A stretch of DNA of 43,614 nt from Methylomonas rivi (GCF_024505165.1 NZ_JANIBK010000023.1:1-43614), one strand, 5' to 3'. Shown: positions 17,345 to 27,593, counted from the stretch's first letter. Numbers and translations are program-made. Notes: a model not told the origin generated them from the sequence alone.

Positions 17345-17848
17345 TTATTCGGTCAACAACTCGGACGGTTTGTTCTCCGGTTTAGCCGGAATATTGCCGG
17401 CGTCCTCGCCGCCGAACAGGCCGGTAATCTTTTCCCACATGGTTCTATCCAAATTGCGCTTGGGTACGTCCACGGTGGTTTCGGTGGATTCCTTGACGAC
17501 CGGCAATTGGCTGGGCCGGAAATCGCCTTGCACGCCGACCAGATTGTCGCCGTCGAAATAGAGGGAAATACGTTTTTGTACCCGGGCGTCTCCGCCGGGC
17601 TGCTCGGAATACAAATAATCCCAGCGCCGTTCGTGGAAAGTGTCGGTCAACATCGGCGAACCCATGATGTACAACACCTGCCGCTTGCTCATATTGGGGC
17701 GTAACTGGTCCACCATGGCTTGATCGATCATATTGCCTTGTTCTATATCGATGCTGTACACGCCGGGCAGGTTGGTGAGAATAGTTTCGCAGGCAGTCAG
17801 CAGCGTCAGCGAAGCGGCAACGGCCAGCGGAAAAACGGTTCTTTTCAT
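17345..17848 (-). CDS. bamE: Outer membrane assembly lipoprotein BamE (SmpA/OmlA)
   Basis: A 167-residue lipoprotein with signal peptide and lipobox LLTAC (Cys20). The BamE core follows: [36 protein letters not shown] and [13 protein letters not shown]. It is part of the BAM complex that inserts beta-barrel proteins into the outer membrane. The tail beyond residue 130 (Lys/Glu/Pro-rich, with [10 protein letters not shown]) is longer than in E. coli. It is divergent from fur, the classic gammaproteobacterial arrangement, with a shared 114-base promoter region. Confidence 0.95.
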   Translation of the reverse strand: MKRTVFPLAVAASLTLLTACETILTNLPGVYSIDIEQGNMIDQAMVDQLRPNMSKRQVLYIMGSPMLTDTFHERRWDYLYSEQPGGDARVQKRISLYFDGDNLVGVQGDFRPSQLPVVKESTETTVDVPKRNLDRTMWEKITGLFGGEDAGNIPAKPENKPSELLTE

Positions 17849-17962
17849 GGTTTGCGGTGGATTCCGAGCAAAAAATAGAACTGCATTATCCCATAATTCT
17901 CGCAGCGGCTTGGGGCAAAAAACGCTACAATGGCCCGCTACTATGAATAATGAGTAAAGGCT

Positions 17963-18379
17963 ATGGAAACACAGGAATTACGCAACGCCGGCTTGAAAGT
18001 CACCTTGCCCAGAGTCAAGATTCTGGAGATTCTTGAAAAACAGGAAGATGACCGGCATTTATCGGCGGAAAAAGTCTACAAAATTCTGCTGGCGGAAGGC
18101 GAAGAAATCGGTTTGGCCACGGTTTACCGAGTCCTGACCCAATTCGAAGCCGCCGGTTTGGTGAACCGGCATCATTTCGAAGGCGGCAACTCCATTTTCG
18201 AGCTCAACAAAGGCAGCCACCACGATCATGTCGTCTGTATGAAATGCGGCAAAGTCGATGAATTTTCCGACGAACTCATCGAAAAACGGCAGATCGAAAT
18301 CGCCCAGCGGCTGGGTTATACATTAGTGGAACACAGCCTGTATCTTTACGGCTACTGTGCCGATTGCCAGAAACCCTAA
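17963..18379 (+). CDS. fur: Ferric uptake regulator Fur
   Basis: 138 residues, a normal length. The winged-helix part contains [15 protein letters not shown] and [18 protein letters not shown]. The metal-sensing part contains the HHDH motif in [19 protein letters not shown] and a second CxxC near the end (CADCQ). It represses iron-uptake genes with Fe2+ as corepressor. AAAGG lies just upstream of the ATG. A possible target in this window is the PepSY gene near 29.6 kb. Confidence 0.97.
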   Translation: METQELRNAGLKVTLPRVKILEILEKQEDDRHLSAEKVYKILLAEGEEIGLATVYRVLTQFEAAGLVNRHHFEGGNSIFELNKGSHHDHVVCMKCGKVDEFSDELIEKRQIEIAQRLGYTLVEHSLYLYGYCADCQKP

Positions 18380-18390
18380 TCGCTTATTGC

Positions 18391-19638
18391 ATGTTTAAAC
18401 CTCTGATACTTTATATCGGGCTGCGCTATACGCGCGCCAAGCGCCGCACGCAATTTATTTCGTTTATCACGCTAACGTCCATACTCGGCATAGCCTTGGG
18501 CGTTACCGCGTTGATCACCGTATTGTCGGTGATGAACGGCTTCGAGGCCGAATTGCGCGAACGTATTTTGGGCATGACCGCGCACACCACCATTACCGGC
18601 CGCTACGGACAATTGGAAGACTGGCAACATCTGGCGGAACGCACCCGCACCCTGCCGCATGTCGAAGGCGCCGCGCCGTTTATCCAAGGCCAGGTGATGG
18701 TCAATGCCGACCGGCAGGTCAGCGGTACCCTGGTGCAAGGGATTTTGCCGGACTATGAGCCCAAGGTTTCCGAAGTAGGGGACAAGATGAAATTCGGCAA
18801 GTTGGACGACCTGAAAGCCGGCGAATTCGGCATTATTTTGGGGGCGGAACTGGCCGGCCACTTGGGCGTATTCATGGGCGACAAGGTCACCGTCATCACG
18901 CCGCAGGTCAATTCGACGCCGGCCGGCATTTTGCCGCGCTTGAAGCGGTTTACCGTGGTCGGCGTGTTTCAGGTGGGCATGTACGAATACGACCGCAACA
19001 TGGCGATGATCCATCTGGACGACGCCGGTAAATTGTTCCGTATCGAGCCGGCCGTGTCGGGCTTGCGTCTGAAACTGGACGATCTGTTCAATGCGCCGCT
19101 GATTACCCAGGACATCGCCGATGCGTTGGGGCATGAGTATAAGGTCAGCGATTGGACCCAGGCCCACAGTAATTTTTTCCGGGCGGTACAAACCGAAAAA
19201 CGCGCCATGTTTATCATTCTGTTGCTGATTGTGGCGGTGGCCGCGTTCAATATCGTCTCTACCTTAGTCATGGTGGTGACGGACAAGCGCGGCGATATTG
19301 CCATACTGAAAACCCAGGGGCTGACCAATCTTTCGGTCATGGGCATTTTTATCGTGCTGGGTTGCGTGATCGGCAGCGTGGGCACCTTGCTGGGTACCGC
19401 GGGCGGCATTGCACTGGCGTTGAATGTGGAAACCATTGTGCCGGCGATTGAGAAAGCCTTTGGCGTGCAATTCATGGCCGCCGACGTCTATTACATCAGC
19501 GAAGTGCCTTCCAAACTGATCTGGGGCGACGTGTACTGGATCGCTGCCACCGCATTTTTCCTGTCGCTGCTGGCCACCTTATACCCCGCCTGGCAGGCCT
19601 CGCGTATCAATCCGGCCGAGGTGTTGCGTTATGAGTAA
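18391..19638 (+). CDS. lolC: Lipoprotein-releasing ABC permease LolC/LolE family
   Basis: 415 residues. It extracts outer-membrane lipoproteins from the inner membrane together with LolD. The N-terminal [20 protein letters not shown], then the first transmembrane helix ([20 protein letters not shown]), a large periplasmic domain and three C-terminal FtsX-type helices are all present. The frame opens at a TTG nine codons earlier inside the fur coding region; the ATG giving MFKPLIL is the family start. Only this single LolC/E-type gene lies beside lolD, so it probably works as a homodimer (LolF style) unless a lolE exists elsewhere. It overlaps lolD by eight bases. Confidence 0.93.
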   Translation: MFKPLILYIGLRYTRAKRRTQFISFITLTSILGIALGVTALITVLSVMNGFEAELRERILGMTAHTTITGRYGQLEDWQHLAERTRTLPHVEGAAPFIQGQVMVNADRQVSGTLVQGILPDYEPKVSEVGDKMKFGKLDDLKAGEFGIILGAELAGHLGVFMGDKVTVITPQVNSTPAGILPRLKRFTVVGVFQVGMYEYDRNMAMIHLDDAGKLFRIEPAVSGLRLKLDDLFNAPLITQDIADALGHEYKVSDWTQAHSNFFRAVQTEKRAMFIILLLIVAVAAFNIVSTLVMVVTDKRGDIAILKTQGLTNLSVMGIFIVLGCVIGSVGTLLGTAGGIALALNVETIVPAIEKAFGVQFMAADVYYISEVPSKLIWGDVYWIAATAFFLSLLATLYPAWQASRINPAEVLRYE

Positions 19639-20308
19639 GCCCGTGATTTTGGAATGCCGCCAGCTCACCAAGCGCTTCGTACAAGGCGATTTGAATGTCG
19701 AGGTGTTAAAAGGCGTGGATGTGTCCATCCATGCCGGACAGCGGGTGGCCATTATGGGCGCCTCCGGTTCCGGCAAAAGTACCTTGCTGCATTTATTGGG
19801 CGGGTTGGAAAAACCCAGCTCGGGCAACGTGATTTTGGACGGTTCGGATTTGAACAAGGTCGGCTCGGCCAAATTAAGCCGATTGCGCAATCGATCCTTG
19901 GGGTTTATCTATCAGTTTCATCACCTGTTGGGCGAGTTTACCATTCTGGAAAATGTGGCCATGCCGTTGCTGATCGGCAAACGCCCGATCAAACAGGCCC
20001 AGGAACAGGCGGCGGAACTGTTGCAGCGGGTTGGCTTGGGTCACAGGATCTTGCATAAACCCGGCGAACTGTCCGGCGGCGAACGCCAGCGCGCGGCGGT
20101 GGCCAGGGCCTTGATCAACAAACCCAAATGCGTGCTGGCAGACGAACCGACAGGCAACCTGGACAGCAAAACGGCGGATCAGATATATCAGTTGATGCTG
20201 GAATTGAACCAGGAATTGCACGTCAGCTTTCTGGTGGTCACCCACGACCCGGAGCTGGCCGGCCGCATGGACCATGTGTTGCATATGGAAGATGGGTTGA
20301 TTGTTTGA
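19631..20308 (+). CDS. lolD: Lipoprotein-releasing ABC ATPase LolD
   Basis: 225 residues, the usual length. It contains Walker [10 protein letters not shown], the Q-loop region [19 protein letters not shown], the signature [13 protein letters not shown], Walker [13 protein letters not shown] and the H-loop [19 protein letters not shown] is a recognisable LolD segment. It powers the permease encoded just upstream, with which it overlaps. No terminator with a T-run is visible in the 155 bases to the next gene, which converges from the other strand. Confidence 0.96.
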   Translation: MSKPVILECRQLTKRFVQGDLNVEVLKGVDVSIHAGQRVAIMGASGSGKSTLLHLLGGLEKPSSGNVILDGSDLNKVGSAKLSRLRNRSLGFIYQFHHLLGEFTILENVAMPLLIGKRPIKQAQEQAAELLQRVGLGHRILHKPGELSGGERQRAAVARALINKPKCVLADEPTGNLDSKTADQIYQLMLELNQELHVSFLVVTHDPELAGRMDHVLHMEDGLIV

Positions 20309-20463
20309 GGTGCGTAAATTTAGAAAATCAAACGTAACGGTCCGCAAGTAACCGCGCCCCGTCCGCCCCAATCGCTTTCAAGGTAAGTTTCTACGCGATC
20401 GTTAGTAACGGCCGCTCGATGTTCCGGGTAAGGTCCGCGATTTAGCGTATCGTTGCGCTTGCA

Positions 20464-21594
20464 TCATTGATACTTAGTATAGCTATTGATGCCCCAGCCT
20501 CCAAAAAGCCGTACGTGGTTTTGCGGTATTTGCCGGGGTTGCTCGTCAGCGTGCATTTCGTGCTCGGCGAATATGGGGGAACTTTTAAGTTTTTTCAGCA
20601 TGTCGGCATTGTCCAGGGGCTGAATATTATCGACCGATTGAATACTGTATAGCAGATAGTTCGGAAAATTATCGATGTTCGTTTTAACGTGGTTCAAGGT
20701 TTGACTTATCCGGTCCTGGAACTGGAACGCTACTATCGATTCCGCCAAATCCTTTTGCATCGAATTGGCCGCCTGGGTAAGTTGTAAACTGGCTTGGCAT
20801 TGTTCGTCGAACAAGCGATGCATCTCGTCCAGCACCGCTTGAATACCTGTATTGGCGCTGGCGACCGTGTTGGTTTCACGTTGCGCCGCTTGCTCCGCCA
20901 ACGTGCAGGCGGCGCTGATCGCGGCATTGATCTCGGTAACTTTAATGCCGATATGTTTGCCTGTATTACCCGATAGTGTGGATAGTTTTCTAACTTCATC
21001 GGCTACCACCGCAAAACCGCGTCCGGCCTCGCCCGCTCTAGCCGCTTCGATGGCGGCATTCAAGGCCAATAGATTGGTTTGATCGGCAATACGCGCCACT
21101 TCCTTGGCCATGCCGCTCATTTCATCGATAAAGCCAACCAGAGTACGGATCGATTCCAGCATCGCCTGTTTGTCTTGCAAGGCTTGGTCCAGGCTGGAGA
21201 CTAAGTTATTGAGCCGGTCTTGACTGGTATCGAAGATGCCTTGATCGCCTTGGCTGAAAACGGATTCGGTCAGGGCCATGCTACCGTCAAGGCTATGGCC
21301 GATCGCCGTAAAGCGCTGTATCAAGTCATTAACAGCGATTTCCGTTTGTTGCGTGGAACTTTCAATTAACGACGACCAGACGGGAATGATCTCCCTACCG
21401 AAGCCGTGCAGGCTTTCAAGGAAAGCATCCACGCCAATCAATTTTGCTTTCATGTCAGGCGCATTCTTTGCCGGCTTAAACCGGTTGTTCAGGCTTTGCT
21501 GCTGCTTATCGCGTAACCACCAGCCGAAACTACCGCCTAAAATACTGCCGATGAGCGCAGTGCCTAAATAATTGGCCACATCGAGTATATCCAT
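20464..21594 (-). CDS. Methyl-accepting chemotaxis-like signalling protein with no periplasmic sensor
   Basis: 376 residues. One N-terminal transmembrane helix (about 9-27, [15 protein letters not shown]) leads directly into cytoplasm; there is no ligand-binding or HAMP domain. The MCP hairpin tip is well conserved: [20 protein letters not shown], then [18 protein letters not shown] diverged C-terminal part contains [14 protein letters not shown], a motif of cytosolic MCP-like proteins. It probably signals to a CheA/CheW array or another partner, sensing a cytoplasmic or membrane state. The ATG has AGGAG seven bases upstream. It is followed on the same strand by nothing close. Confidence 0.9.
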   Translation of the reverse strand: MDILDVANYLGTALIGSILGGSFGWWLRDKQQQSLNNRFKPAKNAPDMKAKLIGVDAFLESLHGFGREIIPVWSSLIESSTQQTEIAVNDLIQRFTAIGHSLDGSMALTESVFSQGDQGIFDTSQDRLNNLVSSLDQALQDKQAMLESIRTLVGFIDEMSGMAKEVARIADQTNLLALNAAIEAARAGEAGRGFAVVADEVRKLSTLSGNTGKHIGIKVTEINAAISAACTLAEQAAQRETNTVASANTGIQAVLDEMHRLFDEQCQASLQLTQAANSMQKDLAESIVAFQFQDRISQTLNHVKTNIDNFPNYLLYSIQSVDNIQPLDNADMLKKLKSSPIFAEHEMHADEQPRQIPQNHVRLFGGWGINSYTKYQ

Positions 21595-21674
21595 TTGATT
21601 CTCCTGGTTAACGTACTGGTTATTCCGACACCGACCGAGCGGAGACGATAATTGACTTAACGGCTATCGCTAGA

Positions 21675-23900
21675 CTATGACCGATGGACTTCTCCGATGG
21701 CGGGTTCCGGCTTGGCCGACAGCAAGGCCAAAAATTCGTTGGCGGGCAAGGGTTTGCCTGTCAGATAGCCTTGCACTTGGTTACAGTCGTGCATACGCAA
21801 AAACTTTAATTGCTCTTCGGTTTCCACGCCTTCGGCAATCACTTCCAGCCCCATGCAGTGAGCCATGGCAATAATGGCTACTACAATGGCGGCATCGTTA
21901 GGGTTGTTTGCCAGATCGCCGACGAATGAACGGTCAATTTTTAAACGGTCGATGGGAAACTGTTTCAGATAACTCAATGAGGAATAGCCGGTGCCGAAAT
22001 CGTCGATGGCTAGGCGAATACCCGATTTTTTCAACGCATTCAGAGCGGTAAGCGTGTCTTCGGCTTGACGCATCACCAGGCTTTCCGTCAGCTCCAGCTC
22101 AAGGAAGCTGGCATCGATAATAGTGTCACTCAGCACCATGGACGCCAAATCGGTGAGCTGGGCGTGATTGAACTGGTGGGCCGATAGATTGACACCAACA
22201 CGCAAGGCGTGGCCGGCGCGATGCCAATTTTGACATTCGGCCCAAGCCTGTTTTAACACCCATTCGCCGATGGGGACTATCATGCCGGTGTCTTCGGCCA
22301 TGGGAATGAATTCGTCCGGTGCGATCAGTCCTTTTTGCGGGTGCTGCCAACGAATCAGGGCCTCCGCGCCATCGATGGCGCCTGTTTCGAGATTGAATTG
22401 CGGTTGGTAGAAGAGACGAAACTCGTGGTTGTCCAGGGCATGGCGTAATTGCCGCTCCATTTCGATGCGCTGGATCGAGTAATTTTCCATGGTGGAGTGG
22501 AAAAAATGCAGACATTTGCGGCCGTTGTTCTTGGCGCTGTACATCGCCGTATCCGCATGTTTCATCAGCATCGATGGGTTATTGGCATCCTCCGGAAAAA
22601 AACTGATGCCTATGCTGACCGACACGTACAATTCGCTATTATCCAGATACACCGGCTGGCTGAAGGCCTTTAGAATGCGGCCGGCGGTAATTTCCACATC
22701 GGTCTGAAAGGCAAAGTCTTCCAGAATCACGGTGAATTCATCGCCCCCCATGCGCGCCAGCGTGTCGTTCTCGCGCAGGCAGCTTTTCAGCTTGTTGGCG
22801 ACTTTTTGCAACAGCAAATCGCCTTTGGCGTGGCCGAAGGTGTCGTTAATATATTTGAAATGGTCGATATCGATAAACAGCACCGCGATGTCCGTTTGAT
22901 TGCGTTTGGCGCGCAGTATCGAGGCGTTTAACCGATCGTGAAACAGATCGCGATTAGGTAAACCGGTTAGTTTGTCATGGTAAGCCAGATAATTGAGGCG
23001 GGCTTCGGCCTCTTTTTGCTTGGAAATATCGATAAAAATACAAATGTAGTTTTGCAACTGGGTATGCTCGTCGAGAATCGCCGAAATACTCAACCATTCC
23101 GGAAAAATTTCGCCGTTTTTGCGTTTATTCCAGATTTCGCCTTCCCATTGCTTGTGCCTATGCACCGAATGCCATAAAGCCTGATAAAAATCCTGGCCAT
23201 GCCGGCCGGATTTGAAAATGCGCGGATTTTGCCCGATCAATTCTTCCGGCTTATAGCCGGTGATGCGGCTGGCCGCATCGTTGGCGGCCAGAATGCTCCC
23301 GGTGGTATCGGTGATGAAAATGCCTTCCAGGGAATGGTCGAATACCGCGGCCGCCAGTTTCAAGCTGCTTTGCGCATGTTCCTTGGCGACGAAGTTACGC
23401 AGCATGCCTAAAGCAAAACCGGCGTGTTGCGCCGCCAATTGTAATAAGGAATGATGTTTGCTGTTTTGCCTATTGCCGGTGGCAACGGCCAAGACGCCCA
23501 TGCAGCGGTTTTCCAGCGTCAATGGGTAAAGATCGGTTTGCAGGGTCCGTACATCGGGGGATAGATTTTCGAACAAGCGGCTGTTCAATTCGATCAAACC
23601 GCCGGGCAAACTGGCGGGCGTCAGCGTATCGATGCAATCCTTGATGGCCGGATGGTTTGCTAACGTATCGCTGCAATCCAGTACCAAGCCTTTGATCCGG
23701 TCGGCTTCGTTACCGGCGGCGCCGAATACGGTCAGTTTATGGTCTTGGTTAATCAGCCCGCCCCAGATTAACGGCGCGTGCAGCGAGGCCAGCAATTTGT
23801 CGCACAGTTTTTGCAGAACGGAAGATTCGTCGGTATTCCATGTCATTAGAATGTCGTGGATATCTAATAACGCCGCCATGTCAATCGGTTCTAGTTTCAT
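21675..23900 (-). CDS. GAF-PAS-GGDEF-EAL protein (cyclic di-GMP turnover)
   Basis: 741 residues, soluble. A GAF-like domain (about 1-170) and a PAS domain (about 180-295) precede a diguanylate cyclase domain with intact GGDEF (385-389) and the inhibitory I-site RxxD (376-379). The EAL domain has EALIRW (513-518), NLSAHQFN, ELTESLVM, DDFGTGYSSL and EGVETEEQ. Both catalytic halves look intact, so the protein may be bifunctional or switch according to its sensory domains. The PAS reads GQNPRIF, without the cysteine of LOV domains. It lies about 80 bases downstream, on its own strand, of nothing related and is convergent with no partner. Confidence 0.92.
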   Translation of the reverse strand: MKLEPIDMAALLDIHDILMTWNTDESSVLQKLCDKLLASLHAPLIWGGLINQDHKLTVFGAAGNEADRIKGLVLDCSDTLANHPAIKDCIDTLTPASLPGGLIELNSRLFENLSPDVRTLQTDLYPLTLENRCMGVLAVATGNRQNSKHHSLLQLAAQHAGFALGMLRNFVAKEHAQSSLKLAAAVFDHSLEGIFITDTTGSILAANDAASRITGYKPEELIGQNPRIFKSGRHGQDFYQALWHSVHRHKQWEGEIWNKRKNGEIFPEWLSISAILDEHTQLQNYICIFIDISKQKEAEARLNYLAYHDKLTGLPNRDLFHDRLNASILRAKRNQTDIAVLFIDIDHFKYINDTFGHAKGDLLLQKVANKLKSCLRENDTLARMGGDEFTVILEDFAFQTDVEITAGRILKAFSQPVYLDNSELYVSVSIGISFFPEDANNPSMLMKHADTAMYSAKNNGRKCLHFFHSTMENYSIQRIEMERQLRHALDNHEFRLFYQPQFNLETGAIDGAEALIRWQHPQKGLIAPDEFIPMAEDTGMIVPIGEWVLKQAWAECQNWHRAGHALRVGVNLSAHQFNHAQLTDLASMVLSDTIIDASFLELELTESLVMRQAEDTLTALNALKKSGIRLAIDDFGTGYSSLSYLKQFPIDRLKIDRSFVGDLANNPNDAAIVVAIIAMAHCMGLEVIAEGVETEEQLKFLRMHDCNQVQGYLTGKPLPANEFLALLSAKPEPAIGEVHRS

Positions 23901-23963
23901 GGAGATATGCGGAATGCCCTCGTAAATCGTATGAAAATCTTACAGGGAGTGCGTCGATAATTA

Positions 23964-24026
23964 AATTAGAAGGGTTCTCTAATTTTTGTAGGAATAAACT
24001 CTTTTAAGGTAAAAAAATCCTACAAA
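23964..24026. promoter_or_regulatory. Two inverted repeats in the gap between the GGDEF-EAL and LOV kinase genes
   Basis: The 384-base gap 23901-24284 separates two divergent signalling genes and has no convincing ORF. Inside it, AATTAGA-N7-TCTAATT (23964-23984) is a perfect 7-bp inverted repeat. It is followed at once by TTTGTAGGA (23985-23993) and its complement TCCTACAAA (24018-24026). These could be regulator binding sites or a hairpin; no partner protein is known. Confidence 0.45.
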
Positions 24027-24284
24027 TCGAGAGGATGCTGAACAAATGCCGCAGGCTGTGAAATACTCTGTGTAGGGGATAGGGTGGGTTTGTAACTGCC
24101 GATGGTTCGCGCGGCAAAGTAAGGAAAATCCCACATTTATCGAGATCGCTTGTTTCCTTGACTGGAACCGGTGATCGATGGCCGCCTTGGAAAATCGCTG
24201 CCCAAGGGTTAAGCTTGCCCCAAGTGCAAGCAAATGGACCTGTAGCGGGAATAAAACCAATGCAGACAAGTAGCAACTGACAAT

Positions 24285-26915
24285 ATGCCGAAAATACTGC
24301 TGATCGACGATGACGCGGATGAGCGGAAGTTGACCCGCCGAACCTTGTCCGATAACTCTTCGGCGTTTGAAATCATTGATATCGCCACGCGGGCACACTA
24401 TCGGAACGCGCTGGAACAAGGCGATTTCAATCTGGTCATCACCGAGTATCGACTGGCATGGACCGACGGGTTTTGCGTATTCGCGGATTTCAAAAACCTG
24501 TATCCGACATTGCCGGTGATCATGTTGACGGGCCATGGCGACGAAACGGTCGCCGTTCGGGCCATCAAGCAAGGGATGGCCGACTACATCGGCAAAAATC
24601 GGCGCGACACTCTGTTCGCCGCAGTCAGGCAGGCTTTACAACGGCCTTTGGAAAGCCCGCCCTGCCAAAATAAAGCAAGCGGTATTTTGTGGTGCGAAAA
24701 ATGGGATCAGGTTATTTCCAAGTTAACCTCAGATTTCGCCTATTCGCTCGGGATTGGGGAAGATGGGCGGCCAACCTTCGAATGGGTTACCGAGCCGTTC
24801 AAACGCTTTCTCGATAGCCATGCCCGTTATGGCGAAGCACCCGGTTTGCTGGATCATCATTTCGGACTGACCGTGCATGCCGACGATCAAGCGTTAGCGG
24901 ATCGCCACGTAGCTGCGTTGCTGAACGGCTACGAAGATATCGCCGAGTATCGAATCGTTTCCAACGGGGGTGAAGTGCGCTGTTTCAGCGACCATGCGCT
25001 GCCGATTCGAGACTGGAGTAGCGGCAAGGTGGTGCGGATCTACGGCACGATTCAGGACATTACCTGGCGCCGCAATGCCGAGGATAAACTGCGTTTGATG
25101 CAGCGGGCTATCGATAGTAGCAACAATGGCATCGTCATAACCGATCTTGCCGACACCGACTATGCCATCATTTACGTCAACCAGGCTTTTTCGACCCTGA
25201 CCGGCTACAACTCGGAGGAATTGATAGGGCAAAATTGCCGGATATTGCAAGGCGACAACCGCGACCAGCCCGAGATCGACAACTTGCGGCAAGCCTTGCG
25301 GCAACAAAAAGACGGCTACGCCATCTTGCGTAATTACCGTAAGGACGGTAGCGCATTTTGGAATGAAATTTATATTTCGCCGGTAAACGACGGCCACAAT
25401 CGGGTAACCCATTTTATCGGCGTGCAAAACGATGTCACGGCCCGCATCGAAATGGAGCAGGCCTTGCAGCAAAGCGATCTGAAAATGTCCGCCATTTTCG
25501 AACACGTGTCCGATGCCGTACTGATTTTCGACCAACAAGGCATCGTCATACGCGTCAATCCGTCGGCGGAAAAAATATTCGGCTATGGCGCGGGCGAAAT
25601 GACCGGCGTCGGGTTGGAGCGTTTTCTCGCGGACGCGGAGCGGAAAACGCACGGCCAGTATCTGTCGAATCTGTCGAAGGACGATGAGGAACTGGTTATC
25701 GACATACGCGAGGTTACCGCGCTGAAAAAGGATGGCGGCCCATTCCTGGTGGCGGTCGGCATTCATGAGCTCAGGCTGGAAAACAAGCACTTGTTTGTAG
25801 CCACCATTCACGATTTGACTGAACGCAAGCGCGCCGAAGCCAAGCTGAAAGCCAGCGAGGAGCGCTATCGAGCGTTATTCGAAAATTCCGCCGAAGCCAT
25901 TTTGGTCAACCGCGGCGGCGAGCGGATCGAACAAGTCAACCAAGCCTGTTTGAGACTATGGCGTGCCGATACGCCGGAGCAATTGCTGGCAAAAAAACCG
26001 TTGGAATTGGTGCATCCGGATTTTAGGGATCTCGTGAATGCTCGGATTGAACGTAATCTCGAACGTGATGCAAGTGTGCCTTCCACGTTTGAAGAAAAAA
26101 TTTTGCGCCTCGACGGAACCGCGGCCGATGTATTGGTCTCGACCATTCCGGTTGTCGATCAGCAAGGTCCGCTGATATTCGTGCTGCTGGTGGATATTAC
26201 CGAGCGTAAGGCGGCGGAAATGGCCTTGCGCGATAGTCACAAGCGTATTCAAGACCTATCCGGACATCTGGAGATGGTTAGGGAAAACGAACGAATTCGC
26301 ATTGCGCGAGAACTTCACGACGATTTGGGCGCGTTTTTGACGGCGCTAAAAATGGAACTCAGTTGGCTGGAACGGCATTTGCCGGACGAGCTAAGGGAAT
26401 GCCACATTAAAATCCGCTCGATGATCGGAGAAGTCAACGACAGCATTCAGACGGTCAAACGTATCATCACCGATTTGCGGCCCAGCTTGCTCGATCATCT
26501 AGGCCTGTTGCCGGCCATCGAATGGCTGGTTGAGAACTTTAGCCAACGTAGCGGTATTCCCTGCTCATTAGAACTGCCCGATAGCAAACCGGCGATGGAT
26601 ACCAATCGTAGCACCGCGATTTTTCGCATTACTCAGGAGGCATTGACCAATGTCCTGAATCACGCCCACGCCAGCAAAGTCGAGATTGCGATCGAGGCCG
26701 ACGCAAACCGTTTAATATTGACGATCGCGGACAATGGCCGCGGCATGACAGCGGACAGGCAACGTCAAGACGAAAGCTACGGCATTCAAGGCATGCGGGA
26801 ACGGGCCAATTATTTCGGCGCCGAATTTACAGTGGACGGTCAAGCCGGGGCGGGAACCCGCATCATATTAAAGATGCCGCTAAAGGATAATGAATCGGAG
26901 CGAACCGATGATTAG
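24285..26915 (+). CDS. LOV-domain sensor histidine kinase with N-terminal pseudo-receiver
   Basis: 876 residues, soluble. Order: receiver-like domain (1-120), PAS (about 150-260), LOV-type PAS (about 270-388), PAS (395-515), PAS (522-640), HisKA_3 helix with RELHDDLG (His678) and ATPase domain (DNGRGM, YGIQGMRER). The second PAS has GQNCRILQG with Cys318, plus Asn350, Asn360 and Gln381. Their spacing from the Cys (32, 42, 63) equals that of the flavin-binding Asn, Asn and Gln in plant phototropin LOV2, so it should bind FMN and respond to blue light. The receiver has Asp8-10, Thr82 and Lys104, but the phosphorylation Asp is Glu54 (VITEYRL), so it is probably not phosphorylated. It overlaps the next gene by eight bases. 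Confidence 0.9.
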   Translation: MPKILLIDDDADERKLTRRTLSDNSSAFEIIDIATRAHYRNALEQGDFNLVITEYRLAWTDGFCVFADFKNLYPTLPVIMLTGHGDETVAVRAIKQGMADYIGKNRRDTLFAAVRQALQRPLESPPCQNKASGILWCEKWDQVISKLTSDFAYSLGIGEDGRPTFEWVTEPFKRFLDSHARYGEAPGLLDHHFGLTVHADDQALADRHVAALLNGYEDIAEYRIVSNGGEVRCFSDHALPIRDWSSGKVVRIYGTIQDITWRRNAEDKLRLMQRAIDSSNNGIVITDLADTDYAIIYVNQAFSTLTGYNSEELIGQNCRILQGDNRDQPEIDNLRQALRQQKDGYAILRNYRKDGSAFWNEIYISPVNDGHNRVTHFIGVQNDVTARIEMEQALQQSDLKMSAIFEHVSDAVLIFDQQGIVIRVNPSAEKIFGYGAGEMTGVGLERFLADAERKTHGQYLSNLSKDDEELVIDIREVTALKKDGGPFLVAVGIHELRLENKHLFVATIHDLTERKRAEAKLKASEERYRALFENSAEAILVNRGGERIEQVNQACLRLWRADTPEQLLAKKPLELVHPDFRDLVNARIERNLERDASVPSTFEEKILRLDGTAADVLVSTIPVVDQQGPLIFVLLVDITERKAAEMALRDSHKRIQDLSGHLEMVRENERIRIARELHDDLGAFLTALKMELSWLERHLPDELRECHIKIRSMIGEVNDSIQTVKRIITDLRPSLLDHLGLLPAIEWLVENFSQRSGIPCSLELPDSKPAMDTNRSTAIFRITQEALTNVLNHAHASKVEIAIEADANRLILTIADNGRGMTADRQRQDESYGIQGMRERANYFGAEFTVDGQAGAGTRIILKMPLKDNESERTDD

Positions 26916-27549
26916 GATCATGATTGCCGACGATCATGCCATCGTCAGAAAAGGTTTGAAGCAAATACTTAACGATGTCGACGACATGGAGTTTTCCGTC
27001 GAGGCCTCCAACGGCGACGAGGCTTTTAAGCTCATCAGGGGGGATAATTGGGACGTGATGCTGCTCGATATCGCCATGCCCGGAAAAAATGTTTTGGAGT
27101 TGATCCGGTTGGCGAAAATGGAAAGCCCAAGCAAGCCCATATTGGTATTAAGCGCTTATCCGGAGGATCAATATGCCATTAGAATGCTGCGCGCCGGCGC
27201 CGACGGTTATTTGAGCAAGGAAAGCGCGCCGGAACAGCTGGTGCTGGCCATTCGTAAACTGGCGAAAGGCGGTAAATATATCAGTAATGATTTGGCGGAA
27301 ATACTGGTTGCCGAATTAAATGCGTCTTCCAACAAACCCCTGCATCAAAATCTAACGGATCGTGAATATCAGGTATTTATCAGTCTGGCGCACGGTAAAC
27401 GCCTTTCCGAAATCGCCGTCGACATGTCCTTAAGCATTAAAACGGTCAGTACCTACCGGACCCGCTTATTAAAAAAAATGAATTTATCCAGCAACGCCGA
27501 TTTAATTCACTACGGTATTAAATACGGCTTATTAACGGGCGGGTGTTGA
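26908..27549 (+). CDS. NarL/FixJ-family response regulator
   Basis: 213 residues. The receiver has IADDHAIVRKGL, phosphorylation Asp in VMLLDIAMPG and Lys in YLSKESAPE. The LuxR-type helix-turn-helix domain reads LTDREYQVFISLAHG, SEIAVDMSLSIKTVSTYRTR. It is the expected partner of the LOV kinase, with which it overlaps. The ATG at 26908 has GGAG at normal spacing; another in-frame ATG at 26890 would add six residues. RcsB/NarL-type partners of HisKA_3 kinases normally activate transcription as dimers. Targets are unknown. Confidence 0.93.
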   Translation: MIRIMIADDHAIVRKGLKQILNDVDDMEFSVEASNGDEAFKLIRGDNWDVMLLDIAMPGKNVLELIRLAKMESPSKPILVLSAYPEDQYAIRMLRAGADGYLSKESAPEQLVLAIRKLAKGGKYISNDLAEILVAELNASSNKPLHQNLTDREYQVFISLAHGKRLSEIAVDMSLSIKTVSTYRTRLLKKMNLSSNADLIHYGIKYGLLTGGC

Positions 27550-27558
27550 CCGGAGTGG

Positions 27559-27593
27559 GCCGAGGTGCGTGAATCGACTCACGGCGCCTCGGC
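27559..27593 (+). terminator. Strong hairpin after the LOV kinase/regulator pair
   Basis: GCCGAGG (27559-27565) pairs with CCTCGGC (27587-27593), and inside it CGTGA pairs with TCACG around a six-base loop. There is no clean T-run after it, so it may be a Rho-assisted terminator or simply a stabilising 3' hairpin. Confidence 0.4.

Noticed and set aside
22990-23300. PAS domain of the GGDEF-EAL protein as a second LOV domain
   Set aside because: The key position reads NPRIF; the photoactive Cys is absent, so it is an ordinary PAS.
24894-25811. 305-codon open frame antisense to the LOV kinase
   Set aside because: No motif, and it covers conserved PAS domains of the real gene; a shadow frame.
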